This document shows, one piece after another, positions 1-12,832 of a DNA stretch of 64,000 bases. The position numbers were made by a program, and so were the translations under genes. This DNA is from Scortum barcoo. Lineage: Eukaryota > Chordata > Actinopteri > Centrarchiformes > Terapontidae. The notes beneath the pieces were generated by a model. That model was not told where the DNA came from. It saw only the letters and a program-made list of their open reading frames with translations, and did no database searches. Every line of letters starts with the position of its first letter. Position 1 is the stretch's first letter. The stretch covers positions 495,001 through 559,000 of the forward strand of contig CM041544.1 of NCBI GenBank assembly GCA_023238725.1. The letters are read 5' to 3'.

Positions 1-1462
1 TTTTTGTGATGTAAAAAAATGACACCAAGATAAATAATTTCACAACTTTTTCCACCTTTAATGTGACCCATAACCTGTACAAATGCAATTGAAAAACAAA
101 CTGAAATCTTTTAGGGAGGTAAAGTAAAAATAAACAACTGATATAATGAGGTTGCACAAGTGTGCACACCCTCTTATAACTGGGGGTATGGCTGTGTTCA
201 GATTTAACCAACTACATTCAAACTCATGTTAAACAGGGAGTCAGCACACACCTGTCACCATTTAAAGTGCCTCTGATTAACCCCAAATAAAGTTCAGCTG
301 TTCTAGTAGGCTTTTCTTCACATTTTTGTAGCCACGGTCCACAGAGAGCTTCCAAAGCATCAGAGGGATCTCATTGTTCAAAGATATCAGTCAGGAGAAG
401 GGTACAAAAGAATTTCCAAGGAATTAAATATACCATGGAACACAGTGAAGACAGTCATCATCAAGTGGAGAAAATATGGCACAACAGTGACATTACCAAG
501 AACAGGACGTCCGTCCAAAATTGATGATAAAACGAGGAGAAAACTGGTCAGGGAGGCTGCCAAGAGGCCGACAGCAACATTGAAGGAGTTGCAGGAATTT
601 CTGGCAAGTACTGGCTGTGTAGTACATGTGACAACAATCTCCCGTCTTCTTCATATGTCTGGGCTATGGGGAAGGGTGGCAAGACGGAAGCCTTGATCCC
701 TCAAAGAAAAACATCCAAGCCCTAGCTTCATTTTGCAAAAAAACATTTGAAATCTCCTAAACACATGTGGGAAAATGTGTTGTGGTCAGATGAAACCAAG
801 GTTGAATCTTTTTGGCCATAATTCCAAAAGGTATATTTGGCGCAAAAACAACACTGCTCATCACCAAAAGAACAACACCGCTCATCACCAAAAGAACACC
901 ATACCTACAGTGAAGCATGGTGGTGGCAGCATCATGCTTTGGGGCTGTTTTTCTTTCAGCTGGAACTGGGGCCTTAGTCAGGGTGGCAGGGAATTATGAA
1001 CAGTTCCAAATACCAGTCAGTGTTGGCACAAAACCTTCCGACTTCTGTTAGAAAACTGAAGATGAAGAGGAACTTCATCTTTCAGCACGACAATGACCCA
1101 AAGCACACATCCAAATCAACTAAAGAATGGCTTCACCAGAATAAGATTGAGGTTTTGGAATGGCCCAGCCAGAGTCCAGACCTGAATCCGATCGAACATC
1201 TGTGGGGTGATCTGAAGAGGGCTGTGCATAGGAGATGCCCTCGCAATCTGTCAGATTTGGAGCAGTTTTGCAAAGAAGAGTGGGCAAATATTGCCACATC
1301 AAGATGCATGCCACACTGATAGACTCTTACCCAAAAAGACTGAGTGCTGTAATTAAAGCCAAAGGTGCTGCAACAAAGTATTAGTTTAAGGGTGTGCATA
1401 TTTATGCAACCAGGTTATTTTAGGTTTTTATTTGTTATTTTTCAATTGCATTGTACAGGTGT
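1..1462 (+). mobile_element. Degenerate Tc1/mariner DNA transposon, both ends incomplete
   Basis: A Tc1-like element whose transposase remnant is described separately. Bases about 75-110 (starting aacctgtacaaatgcaatt) are the inverted complement of the segment near 1425-1462 (ending aattgcattgtacaggt), so these are the two terminal inverted repeats. The left repeat runs off the window start. The right repeat stops at about 1462, and the sequence matching left bases 1-75 is missing, so the right end is truncated. The element is non-autonomous and looks old. Confidence 0.9.
334..1384 (+). pseudogene. Tc1-like transposase pseudogene
   Basis: The reading frame recalls a Tc1 transposase of about 340 aa: an N-terminal helix-turn-helix region (WRKYGTTVTLPRTGRPSK), a WSDET-like first catalytic Asp near 790, FGHNSKRYIWRK, the HDNDPKHTSK second Asp and NPIEHLWGDL. 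The expected ATG at 334 is ACG. A stop interrupts the frame at 694-696. Single-base insertions shift the frame near 808 and 951. A 24-bp direct duplication repeats the NNTAHHQK segment near 846-893. A further indel near 1305 separates the last residues, and the ancestral stop lies at about 1382-1384. It cannot encode an active enzyme. Confidence 0.9.
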
Positions 1463-1589
1463 ACAGGCAGCACCAAAAACCCCGCTGACACTCAGACACT
1501 CAGAGACTAAAATTGTGTGTAAAGAAACATGCATTAACTTGAATGCATTAAATTTCCTCATTTTAAACACGGTGATACAAATTACATAA

Positions 1590-1870
1590 ACTACCTGAGT
1601 CATCTGTGCACCTCTGTCCCCCCTCCGTTTAAGAGGGGCTCTCCAGTAATCCCTGCCGGTTTTTTCTAAAGGGGGGGCTCCGGTGTCCTCTGACCCCCGC
1701 CCATCCACTTTGATGGCGGACTTCTACTTCTTTATTTCAGCCAATTTTCCGAGGCAGCAGCATGAACAGCGTCCTCCACGTGCTGCCACTCTGAGGCATT
1801 TTTGGCATTTAAAATGTCACTTTGTGTCCATCAAAGTCAAGGACGTGTGTGCGCACAGTGTTATAAATCA
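1590..1870 (-). pseudogene. Remnant of a Myb/SANT-like DNA-binding protein (Harbinger-associated type)
   Basis: Read on the minus strand, this stretch gives SEWQHVEDAVHAAAS, then LAEIKK followed by a stop where a Trp codon (TGG to TAG) is expected, then KSAIKVD, and in a shifted frame GGGQRTPEPPL. The pattern W..V..AV..A, then EIKKKW, then GGG..TPE, is that of the Myb/SANT-like proteins that partner Harbinger transposases and of their domesticated relatives. Both the stop and the frameshift are visible. It is probably a transposon remnant; I see no intact transposase beside it. Confidence 0.5.
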
Positions 1871-1989
1871 GAATATTTATGTGCATATGCACTTTCTGTG
1901 TTTTGTCCGTACGCCATCACAATCAACTGGAAATGTGGGCAGAATAGAAAAAAAAAAAACGAAACATGCAATGTAGCCCTCCAATAAAT

Positions 1990-4900
1990 GCTACTCAAAC
2001 AGCTTTGGATGGATAAACCAACAGGAAAGGACGAACAAGCTACTTAAAGGTTGCTGTGTGTAAACCAAAACTTTCAGGTTGGCCCCTCCCTGGCTCAGAG
2101 AACACACCTGGTAACTATGTTTTTAGAGTCCCACCTATCATACCCTGTGCTGTTAATGCCTGGGAGCTACACACACTGCGGCTGAAGGCCAGAAACATCC
2201 TAAGCACAGCAAAAGAAGGGAAGGATTGAGGGGGTTTGTTTTTGTCCATATATTCTTTTTCTTTTTTCTTTCTTTTTTTTAGGAAAATCGTACTTGTTAT
2301 ACCTTCAAAGCTCTGATGTCCCCATTGTTTACTTTGCTTCACCAATGCTTATTACAGTTATTAATCAGAGTTTTAACGTGACACAGCCATACACATCCTA
2401 TAAACAGCTGTTTAAAAAAGAAAAAAATGTTAAATATAACCACAGGCGGTATGAATGGGATCCAAGCACACTGTGAGCATTTGATGTAACTGCTATGAAC
2501 ACTTAAAAACACAGTATATGCATGAATAGTCACACTGATGGTAAGTGGAATGGAAAGTGCCAGAGGTGAATTAGTCACTGTGTAACCAGGAAGACAGGCT
2601 TTTGATACACCTTCGTACAAATTTCATACAAATCCATGCGTCCACATTGAGAGATAAACTTTTCGAATATGTAGCACCTCCTACAGCTTGAGTGCAGTGC
2701 ACTTTCATATGTAAGCTTTGTAAAAATGTATTTCTTCATAGACACAAGTTCAGGTTGTTACCTCAAAGGGTTATTGCAATTTTTTTTATTTTTGGAGAAG
2801 AAATCTTTAAAAAAAATGTACTGGCTTGCTTAATCAAAATGGACAGATGTGAAATTCCTTTGATAATTTCATATCAACAATGTGTATAGATGATCCTGAC
2901 AATTGGCCCAACAGTTTTTGACAAGTTCTTTAAAATTAGATTTTGAGAAAACTGAGAAGTCAAAAAATCTGACATTCTTAGAGCAGAAGACCACTGAAAG
3001 AAAGATGTAGATTAACTGAGAGAATAAAATGAATGGAAGAATTTAGCTATTTCCAGGTCACAAATGAACTTTAGCTCTCATTTGCAAAATTTGATATGGT
3101 GACTCTCTTGTAGTAGTCCGATCAAGTATTCAAAAAAGTCAGCTCCATTAGAATCTATCTAGAGTTTGTTCATCAGTATACCAGTGTGTCCTGAATACTT
3201 TCAGAAATATCAGTCACACAAGTTTGTACCCTAAATAATATATTTGGACTTATTACATTTTATTTATTCAGCCATTCAAAGGGTCTTTTGTGGGGTGTCA
3301 AACTGGTGGCCCAAGGCCCAGATCCACCTTGCCATCCTGGCTTTGAATTTATTCTTACACCTGGCCCACAAATTTACAAGTTTCCCATTCTGACATTTCC
3401 TTAATATTATCTTATTTTTTAACAATGCTATAAAATTTTGGCAAGAAATAGACTTTAACTTTTAACAAACTGCAACTTGATGCTGAACTTGATGACCACA
3501 CCACTTTTTTTTTTTAAATAATATTTAACATAACCGCTTCCTGTCAGGTCGCAAGGACAAAGCTACTGCCCTGCAGGCACACCAACATCATTGTATGCAA
3601 CAGGAAAAACAGTGTTGGGGAGAAAAGGAGAAAGAAGACTTGTTTAGCCACAGTTTGTGTAAATTGATGTGAAATTTTAATTAGGGAAAAACAAAACTTT
3701 TTGCTGCGCCCTCAAGTCACCAAGGAAAGAACAGCATGGCAGGTGGTCATGTGTAAAGCAGTATGGGGCCTAAATGGTGTCTAAATGCTCTTTCAGTGTT
3801 TCTCTACATTGTCAGTGTCTGTGCAACCCTGTATTTAATCAAAGTATTGAGAACAAAGCTCTGAGGCACTGGGGAATAACAAGCTTTCGTCTCACATACA
3901 ACACAACCGACTCCACCTTTGAGTGTTAGCAGACATGACAGAAATATACTGCTACAAAATCAATTCATACAGAGATGTTACCTCAACTTTGGTCCACTTT
4001 AACACACACAGACACACATACAAGGAATGAATCTGAGCTCATTCAGTTATATACAATTAATCTCTGTAGCAGACTATCAACTGACATGATTTGCACAATT
4101 TACCATGTAGGAACAAGTGCAGGCTTATTTTTTGTTGTTTTTGGGGATGGTTGCACAAAGACATCTTACATTGGTCTACAGCAGCTAAAGCAAATTATAA
4201 TATAACAAATTATGACAAATTTGAGCTGACAAGTGAAGTCACTGAGGTCTTATAGTTTACTATTGTCATGCAGTGAGTAATGAAAGGGGAAAGAGATTTT
4301 AGGATAACCAGTAACACACAATCCACTAACATCTCTTATGCTACACATCAATGTTTCTAGTAAAAAAGCTCCTTGTCCAAATTATGCAAGGCACAACAGT
4401 CAAAGAAAAAGAAAGACAGAGTAGAGACAGACAGAAAAAGAGGACAGAGACAGGGACAAAATAAGGAGAACAGAGACAGAAAGTAAGAATGTTAAGTAGC
4501 AAGGAAATTTAGCCATTAAAAACTTAATAACCTGTGTTAGGAACACTCACTTCCAACTCCTTAAGAGAAGCCACATTTTTGCATTAGTTGCATCATATTA
4601 TGATTCCACTGTGGTTCAAGTGTTTCAGGAGCACATCTTCCAGCAATCTGTTCACATTTGACTGTTGCTTGGTATTGGTGTTATTTTTTGTTGCACTCGT
4701 TACTAATCAGTTTGGTAAGACATTTTGTGGCCTCGGAGGTGTTGAAAATGGATTCACACTTTTACATCCAGTGCACAGGAGCGAGACATTTAAAATGACA
4801 GCTGTGAAAGAGCCTGGACATCTTCAGTGAAAATCTGGGGTTTGATTTTAAAACAAAGGACAAATTGTAATTTTGAAGGAGGAACACCTAAGTGACAACA

Positions 4901-5234
4901 ATCTATCCTGCATGGGATTTGAATCCCTGTATCAAATTTCATCACAATCCACTTTCTTCAGAATAAATAGAAAATCTATTCAGCCTATCTGAAATTAAAC
5001 TGTTGATCTAAGTCTTTGTGCAACCCGTCCCAGGTACAGCCTATGATCGCACAAACCAACTCCAGATTCTTATCATTTCTGTAGAGGAAAAGCACACTTA
5101 CAAACTCATGTACACAATCTCCAGTCTAACGTCACATGCAGAATATGCAGAAGCTGTTAAATTAATAGAATGGTGGGCTGGGCTGCCGCCATGGCAGATG
5201 CTAAAGCTTTGCTCCAGAGCAGCTTTCAGTGAAG
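1990..5234. other. Non-coding interval; probable degs1 3' UTR and flank
   Basis: No supported coding region. The part nearest 5234 must include the 3' UTR of degs1. Minus-strand AATAAA hexamers (seen as tttatt on the plus strand) occur near 3257 and 3348 and could end a UTR of nearly 2 kb, but the site cannot be fixed by eye. Around 3294-3375 the phrase ggtgtcaaactggtggcccaa resembles the terminal part of hAT-type elements; a second end is not evident. Confidence 0.4.
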
Positions 5235-8200
5235 TTATTCCTGTTTGACATCTCCCTTCAGCTTCCTCTTGACCCGAGAGTACGGGCTCAGTGCATCGTC
5301 CATGATGAAGTCGTACAGGACCTTCACCCATGATGTGTACTGAGGGAGGTCATCATAATACTCTGCTGCTATTTTCTTCACCTAAAAACCAACAACAAAC
5401 AGAAGAAAAGACAACAGAATGCTGCTGTTAGATCACATTTAAAAGAGCCCTTGACAGTTTGAACTCTGCTAATAAAGCCTGTGGACAGCAAACAAATGTC
5501 ATGATGACATCACACTAATTTTGGAATGCTACTACAATACATCTATATTCAAAACCCTGTCATGTATAATTATTTTCTCCAATGTACCATTTTCAGAAAG
5601 AATCCCTCTGTTTCATAGCACTATAGAAAAGAAAATTTAATACTTAATCTTAAAAGTCTGTTATTTTCTAATAATTTGTGTTTTACATCCTTTTTCTGAC
5701 ATGCCTCACACACTGGCTGATGCATTTCAAGCATGAATCTCAACTCACTTGTGTGTGGAGTTTCTAACCAACTCTGTTCATGTCTGACTGCAGGTCGTCA
5801 AAGGATGCATGGTGGCACTGGCCACTGTAACTTACATCAACTACATTATGCATATATTAATTATGTATGTTAAAAACTAAACACAATTTTACTGGTTCTT
5901 TATAGTCCATTCACACATTGAGTGAAAAAATCAGAGTGTAAGAACCAAGTACTGTTGACAACAATTATTTACAAATGTAGCAAAGAGTGCAAGGGAAGGA
6001 AATCATGATCTAATTATTTCAAGCTAGAACTGACTTAATTCATCTCAATATTACACGCTTCCTGGTTACAACAGCCCAAAACTCCCTCTTTCCTAAGATG
6101 ACTTGTTAAATAAACAAACATCTCAGTCTTAACAAGTTTGGCAATGGTATGTTCTTGATGTCCATCCTTATTATTTTGTTGTTTTTAATGGACTGTGCTT
6201 AGACAGACAATTCTGCACACTGTGTACATTACTAACAATCCAAATGGGTTTGATCATGAGGTTACTAAAGGAGGATTACAGGATAGTATGGCCACCATAT
6301 TTAACTGGAAACATGGTTATGACAGAGTGACACAGTAGCATGGTTGCAAATCTGGCGTTTGTAAGAGGATTTAGTTCATCTGCCTCTTACAAAAGATTTG
6401 TCTCCACCCAGATTTCTTCCTTTCTGACCTCATGGAAATGCAGGTGCAGTGTTGCACCTGTGAATGACAATGATTTCTACAATCACCCAGCTGTACTAAC
6501 CATGGGCAGCCTGCGTCCAGGGATGCTGGGGAAGTCATGGTGCTCGTTGTGGTAGCCCACATTGAAGGTGAGCAGGTTGAGGGAGCCATAGTAGGAGTAG
6601 GTCTCATGGCCCTTGAGGAACATGTAGTGCTCAGCTATGAAGTGACCAGAAATGGGGTGCAAGCCCATCCCCAGCATGGAGCCAGCCAGCATATAGACCA
6701 CAGGCTTGGCCCCCCACAGTCCGAACAGCAGGATGTCAAAGATGAGTTGAAAGGTCACATTGGTCATCTCCAGCTGAGTGATGGGTTTGGGGTTGATGCA
6801 GAGGGGCCGGATGGCATAGAACAGTGGCTGCAGAATAATCCAGATAAACTTGCGGAAGCGAGTGCAGAAGAACCAACCTTCAAACTCAGTGGGGATGTCT
6901 ACATCTACGCCGTCCCCACCCAGGTAGCGATGATGGTCCAGGTGATAGCGTTTGAAGGAGGCAGAATAAGGCAGGCCAATGGGTAGGTTGGCAAACATGG
7001 CAAAGTAGCGGTTCCACATGGCCTTATTGTTTCCAAAGGCTGTGTTGTGGGAGATCTCATGAATAGCAAGGGTCATTGAGTGGTTGATACAGCTGCCAAA
7101 GGCATAAGTCCAAAACAAAACCCATTTCCAGTCCAAGTCCTTGACTAGGTAGAAAGCTAAAAACTGTATGGCCACCATCATGCACACAATCCATTTCAGC
7201 CTGGGATCAGGACCCATCAACGACTTGATTTCTGGGTATTTGGCTGTAAGTTAAAAACAAGAGACTCAATTTAAATTCAGTGAAGATTCAAATGCATAAA
7301 ACACAAAACTTAGATAAACAGAAATCAGATAATCTGATTTGACAAGGCAACAAATATTTAAATAAAATGCAATTCAGCTTAGGTTAAAAAAAAAAGAAGA
7401 AAAAAAAGAATGTTAGAAAAAACAAAGAAAAGTTTGATACATTCCATTATTTAATTTCAGAGAATGTAGAACAAGCTGACTGGGCGCAAAGAAGCATTTT
7501 ACAGTAGCTGAGTCAACCACTGACTGGAACCTTGTGAAATGTATTTGATCATTCCAGAACTCTGATAAGTCAGAGGGCAGCAGCAAAAGAAGTAACCCAC
7601 AGTACATGCCATGGCAAGTAACTATGCACAAGTTCTCTACATAACCACATTCTGATATGCAAGTACCTCAGTTGAATATTGTTAACTGTAATACTTCTAT
7701 TTAACTACATCTAAACATCTAACTTCAAGTTCAAGCCTGAGACCACATTGAAAATTTCACAATCTCAAATATTTTTGCGTAAACCTGGAAATAAAGATAG
7801 CTAAATAAAGAACAAGACTCCAATCAGCAAAACTGCTGTAAGATACAAGCATTCCACAATAGATGGCTGTAAAGAAGTCTTGTTTACTGATTAATAATAA
7901 TGATTTTTGAAAATGAAAAGAAATTTTACTTTCGTTATACAGCATATTATCCTATACAATGCTATAACTACCAAGCTTTAATTCTCAGTCAAACTACTGT
8001 AATAGACACAATGATCATTGTGTGACTGAAACATCAGGTATAACAAGGTTGCATGAGAACGATCTCTTTGTTCAGTTCACATTGCCTTGATATATGCCAA
8101 CTACTCCCTAACCACATTCCTTTTCAGTACAGAACAGAAAACAGAAACTTTGTAGCCTTAAACAATCTTTGCTGCAGGTGGCAACTGAGGTAGCATGACC

Positions 8201-11200
8201 CAGCATGCCCACCCCTACCTGCTCGTATCTGTAAGTATAAGTATCTGTGCTTTCTTATACTTGGTTATGAGTTCCTTCATGCAATAGATTAATACTCTGT
8301 TGACTGACAGCTCATCTTCTTGCGACTATTCTGTTGGATCAGGTCTCTTTATTTCCAATATAGGACAACAGTTTTCCACCACAAAAGGGGAGGGAAAATC
8401 CAGCTCGACTTTCATTTAAGGTCTATGATATGCTGACTATGCAAACAACCAGGTGTTGATAAGGCAACTGATGTGTTTAACAACTCACTCAACACAAGTT
8501 AGATTAACCACTCATTAAAGCATGCTGACGGAAAAGGGAGGGAAAGACACAAGGTTCATTTTGAAATTATGAACTCCCTGATTTAATAGGAAATTGTTAA
8601 ACACCTAGTAAACTGCCCATCACTGATTGTCTGTGATAACAGTGTCACAAACATGTACAACCTGAAGCTACGGGGAAATTTAAAATGTACGTATCTTTAA
8701 TACTACCAATTAATAAATGTGAAATTACTCTAATGCTGCTTTATAGGTTTATCTAGGAATAAACTATGTGCTCATATTGTTTGACAGCAGACATGGAGTT
8801 TCTAGAGGTAGTAGTAGTGTAGCAGTGTGTAGGATCGTACCAACAGAACCATTCCATACAGTCATCTTTTTTTGTTACCTCTTTGTTGACGTAACTATCG
8901 GCATTTAAAGGAGGAGTTAGAAACACTGCACCCCCTTCACCGATCAACAGAATAACATGCTATGTGCATAGGTGCAGTGCTGCTTTACCTCATGGGAACG
9001 ACTGCCAGATACTTATTTCTCCAAGAGAGCAAAGAGAATCTTCCAAGTTTGCATAATCTGGTTAAAATTCATAAAAGATTTTAAGGTCTTGAAGATTTTC
9101 TTGAAGCGCATTTCAAGAGAGGCAATAAAAAAATGGAAGGGTTAAAGTTGTCATATTATCATTTAAGGTGTGTTGATTGATTTACAGCATTAACTGATTC
9201 TTGAGTAACATGCAAGAAAACATTGCACCATAAAAACTTGTTGGTAGCTGCTGATATAGCTTTTGACTGGCACAGTGAATTCAATGATTTTTTTCTCCAG
9301 TCTACAGCTAGCTAACGTTAACTAGTAAAGAGGCAGCAAAGCTTGTTTTATTTTAGTAGCTCTTGAAACTGAAACTTTTCCACTGAATGGATGTTTTGAA
9401 TGTAGCTTCATTTGCTAAGTAAATGAAATCATCTGCTTAACATTATGTGATACACTACCATCATCCGGTAACAAATCTGCTGACATTTAATAGTACTGTT
9501 TGTGGTGGAAAAGCAGAACACATCTAGGGTTCAGGTACTATAGGGTAAGGGTATTATACCATATCAAAGATATTATATCAAAGTGTAGTTTCGATAGCTG
9601 TCGATAAGAGAAAATCCATAAGACAAATCTTGAACTGATTCTGAACAACTGCAGTTTGTGCTGACTTCTTTAGAGCAGTACAGTGGACTGACTAACATGC
9701 ACACATGAAGGCTCATTGTAGCAGGGCTCAGGCACTCTGACCTTTTTCTTAAGTTCTGTATTCTCTACGACAGAGAGTGCTCACATATCTGCAGCCATTA
9801 ACATTCCTAGCATCAGTTATTACTTTGCTCTGAACTCTGTGGGGAGAGGGACTCCTTCTGTTTTTGTCTCGTTCCACTAACTGACACTTTTGGGTGATGC
9901 CGTTATAAATGACATGTTTGAAGTGTCTCCACAGGCAAACACGAGTTCAGGTGAGCAATGCTGACATACGGTTTAACACTGAGTGTTGTCTCTTTTCACT
10001 CTAGTTGTAAAAACATGATGCTCTCTACCAGTTAATCTAAATGTCATGAGGATCCTGTACTCCTAGTTTCTCATGTGTATTTGTCAGTCAGAGGCAGCAA
10101 CACTACAGGAGCTACACTAAGATAGACTAGCATGCTACAGCCGACAGACAGCATCCAACTCTAAATACATGCAGTTTCCTGCATGTCTGCTACTTCTGTA
10201 GAAACACATTAATGGAAACCTTACTAATGTATAGTGTAGCAGTGTCTGAGACTCTCCTAACCATGCTGCATTCAGATGGCCCTTTTCCACTAGTACCTAT
10301 TCGGCTCGCCTCGACTCAAACTCCGTTTCGGAATTCGTTTTCCATTACAATAGAGTACCACCTCAGCGATGGGGGGGTCGTCATGGCAACGCGGCCAAAA
10401 CTCCAGCGACGTCATTTGTTATGCGACACAAACATGAAACGACTATGAAGCTATGGAGGCCACCAGACAAAGAAATGTCTGCATTTCGTTGTTGCTCCGC
10501 TGGGTTGATTTCTATGCAGCCATCTCTGATGATCGTGTTCGTTGTTATTGCGTTTTAAAAATGGCGCAGTTGACTCTTACATGAACGAGTCGCTCTCCCG
10601 ACGCATCTAGTGACATCACGCCCTGGCTAATCAGTGGCCTGCCGTCTGCCTGACGTCACATTTTCGGCTCGACTCAGCTCACTTGGAACCCCCCGGCCGA
10701 GTAGGTACTACTAAAGTACCTGGTACCAGGTACTAACTGCACGTAATGGAAAGCGCATACCAGCCGAGGCGGTAAAAGTCGAGGTCGAACCGAGTAGGTA
10801 CTAGTGGAAAAGGGCCAAGAGTGTACCAACATGAATAATTCAACCCAAGAGACAGCTCTTCTATCAATGAGTATCTTTATCCATGACTCTGGTGTCACTC
10901 TCAACACAATAGATAGCTAGATAGCTAGATACTTTATTAATCTCCAAGAGAAATTCACAGTTCCAGCATCTTGAAAGGTGGAAACATAAGGGCATGCATG
11001 TTACAGTAAAAATGCAAAAAGAAACTATAATAAAATAGAAGGTAAAAATACAATATAAGATAACAATATAATATTTAAAAATATGAAATAAAAAAACGAA
11101 ATATGAAATAAAGCATCTGGCAGTTCTTGTTCAAAGGTGCAGTTGTGCAAAATGGCAGTGTGTGACATACAGTTGTGCAACAGTCGGTTTGTACACACTT

Positions 11201-12497
11201 GTGTGTGTGATAAAAGTGCGTGTGTCCAAGGTGTGTGGTGTGAGTGTGTAGTGAGTCCGGAGCAGTACTTTGTGTTAACCAGTCATCTCTGGAGTGTTTT
11301 GTTAACAGTAAAAATACATCAGGGATACAAAAGCTGTACAAAAAACTTATACATACTTAATGATCCAAAACTAAGTCTTTGTCCAAAGGGCCTGAGGCAG
11401 ACCACCTAAAATCTAGAAAGGGCTACCCCTTACATTCAACAAATCATCTTTAACAGAGCCTCATGGTAATTTGTCAGTTGATGTTCACACAACTGTAACA
11501 GCTTATAGTGATGTCTGCTGGAAGTCCCAAGGTTAGTAAAGATATCAAAGATGTTGGGCTGAATTTTACAGATAGCAGTGTTCATTTCAAGTCTGCTGCT
11601 TACAATTGTTTACATGATCAGTGTTCAAGAATTCATAGTTGATTGATCAATCAATTCACTACAAAATAAAAGTTAAAGGACAGAAAAAACAAACATACTA
11701 AAATATCACGTGCTGTCCTTCCAGTAGTCCAGCTGACATGGCGTTAGTGTGACCGAAAGGAGGTGCAAAAAGGATTTGTTAAAATTCTCTCTGGCTGGTT
11801 ATTTAATGCTGGCTGCTTAAAGTAACTCTCAAAAGCCAACAAAACGTCTAGAAGTGATGTACATGTTTGTGTCAGAACTGTGTGCTGCTAACCCAGTCTT
11901 CCGTTATGGTGTATCCATCTATGGTAGTAACGGTCACTGCAGCATTAACAGCCCAACAGTGAGTTATGTCACTTCAGGGAGTGGCAAAGTGACTAGCTTA
12001 CTGTGGCTATAACGTTACATTGCTAACGTTAAAACGTTCCATTAAGCTAATTAGCTGCAACTAGCTTGTACATATGCTAACTATCTACTGTAAGCCTATT
12101 AAAAACAGATATCGTGTTGGTTGTCTGTCAATAAAAAGGGCGCTAACTATTCACCAAAGTTACACTTAAACGATGTCACTTAGGGTTAGCTATTTTTGCA
12201 CTTGTGGCAAGTAAACGAGCGGATATGAAACCGTTAGCTTAGTTATGTTAGCAAACAGTCAGCTATCGTAGCTGAGGGTAGTACGCACCATTACACCTTT
12301 CCCTAACGTTTCTAATGGAGGTAGCCATACTCCAGAGTTAACAAAGTTACAGCTATGTTAAGTTAACTTAAGGGTTATTAGTTTTATTAACTTGTTAATG
12401 GATAAGCTAGCTCACCCAGGATTTCTTTTCTTCTGTCGGCATGCGGCTGGTCAGTATAAACCCATTCGTAGTCTTCACGAGCGACCCGGTTCCCCAT
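5235..12497 (-). CDS. degs1: Sphingolipid delta(4)-desaturase DES1
   Basis: Three coding exons (12497-12416, 7243-6501, 5381-5235) give 323 aa, the length of human DEGS1. The enzyme introduces the 4,5-trans double bond of dihydroceramide to make ceramide, in the ER membrane, using NADH via cytochrome b5. The three iron-binding histidine boxes are intact: HEISH at residues 89-93, HLDHH at 128-132 and HNEHH near 259-263, with hydrophobic segments around residues 45-61 and 69-88. The N-terminus MGNRVARED keeps the Gly2 that is myristoylated in the mammalian enzyme. Splice sites are consensus (CTGG/GTGAGC, TTACAG/CC, ATG/GTTAGT, TTTTAG/GTG), and codon 28 is split between exons 1 and 2. The start was chosen by alignment with the family N-terminus. 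Intron 1 (about 5.2 kb) holds several repeats. It lies downstream of fbxo28 in the same orientation, as in human. Confidence 0.97.
8953..9557. repeat. Long interspersed repeat, copy A (degs1 intron 1)
   Basis: Near-identical to 56951-57527. Both copies share the run from gcataggtg-agtgctgctt to gggtaagggtattata, with few substitutions and a 16-base deletion in copy B. From about 9214 onward the sequence is also related, at greater divergence, to the TIR-bounded element at 22309-22659. It shows no coding capacity. Confidence 0.8.
10277..10817. mobile_element. Non-autonomous TIR transposon, copy 1 (541 bp)
   Basis: The ends are inverted repeats of about 39 bp, starting tggcccttttccactagtac and ending with its near-perfect complement. 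The element is flanked by AGA at 10274-10276 and at 10818-10820, a 3-bp target duplication. The interior is shared with the copy at 31309-31776, including ggaggccaccagacaaag and the tggccaatcagtggcctgcc region. A 3-bp duplication suggests PIF/Harbinger-like mobilisation, which is an inference. It lies in degs1 intron 1. Confidence 0.8.
10908..11300 (-). repeat. Probable LINE 3'-tail fragment
   Basis: The minus strand ends in a sequence of the type AATTTCTCTTGGAGATTAAT followed by aaagtatctagctatctagc, which resembles the 3' ends of fish non-LTR elements with their short terminal tandem units. No reverse-transcriptase coding sequence is attached. The call rests on the tail alone. Confidence 0.45.
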
Positions 12498-12784
12498 CTT
12501 TTCGATTTCTGTTTTAAACAACTTTCGTAGAAAAACAAGTGTCTAAATATCAGGAAGTCGTTGTAAAAAGAGAAGTTCTCTTCTCTTCTGTGGCTCTACT
12601 CGTCTCAACCTGCGTCTCCGCCTGGCTGATCTACCCGAACACCACTCAGCTCTGTCCCCGGCTACAGCTCCTCCCACTGCCAGGCTGCCGCTACATAAGC
12701 AGCCCAGTTACAGTTCCACAAGAGCAGAGCTCAGCGCTCCCTGCGTTTATTAGCCGGCCAAACTAACACATGATTTTATAAGAA

Positions 12785-12832
12785 GGAAAGAGAGAGAGAG
12801 AAAGAGAGAGAGAGGGAGAGAGTGTGTGTGTG
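12785..12832. repeat. GA-rich/GT microsatellite
   Basis: An interrupted run of (AG)n is followed by (TG)n, about 290 bp upstream of the degs1 start codon. It may lie near the promoter, but no TATA or other core element could be assigned with confidence. Confidence 0.8.

Noticed and set aside
6537..6986. 149-aa plus-strand frame
   Set aside because: It is antisense to degs1 exon 2, which carries all three histidine boxes in the correct frame.
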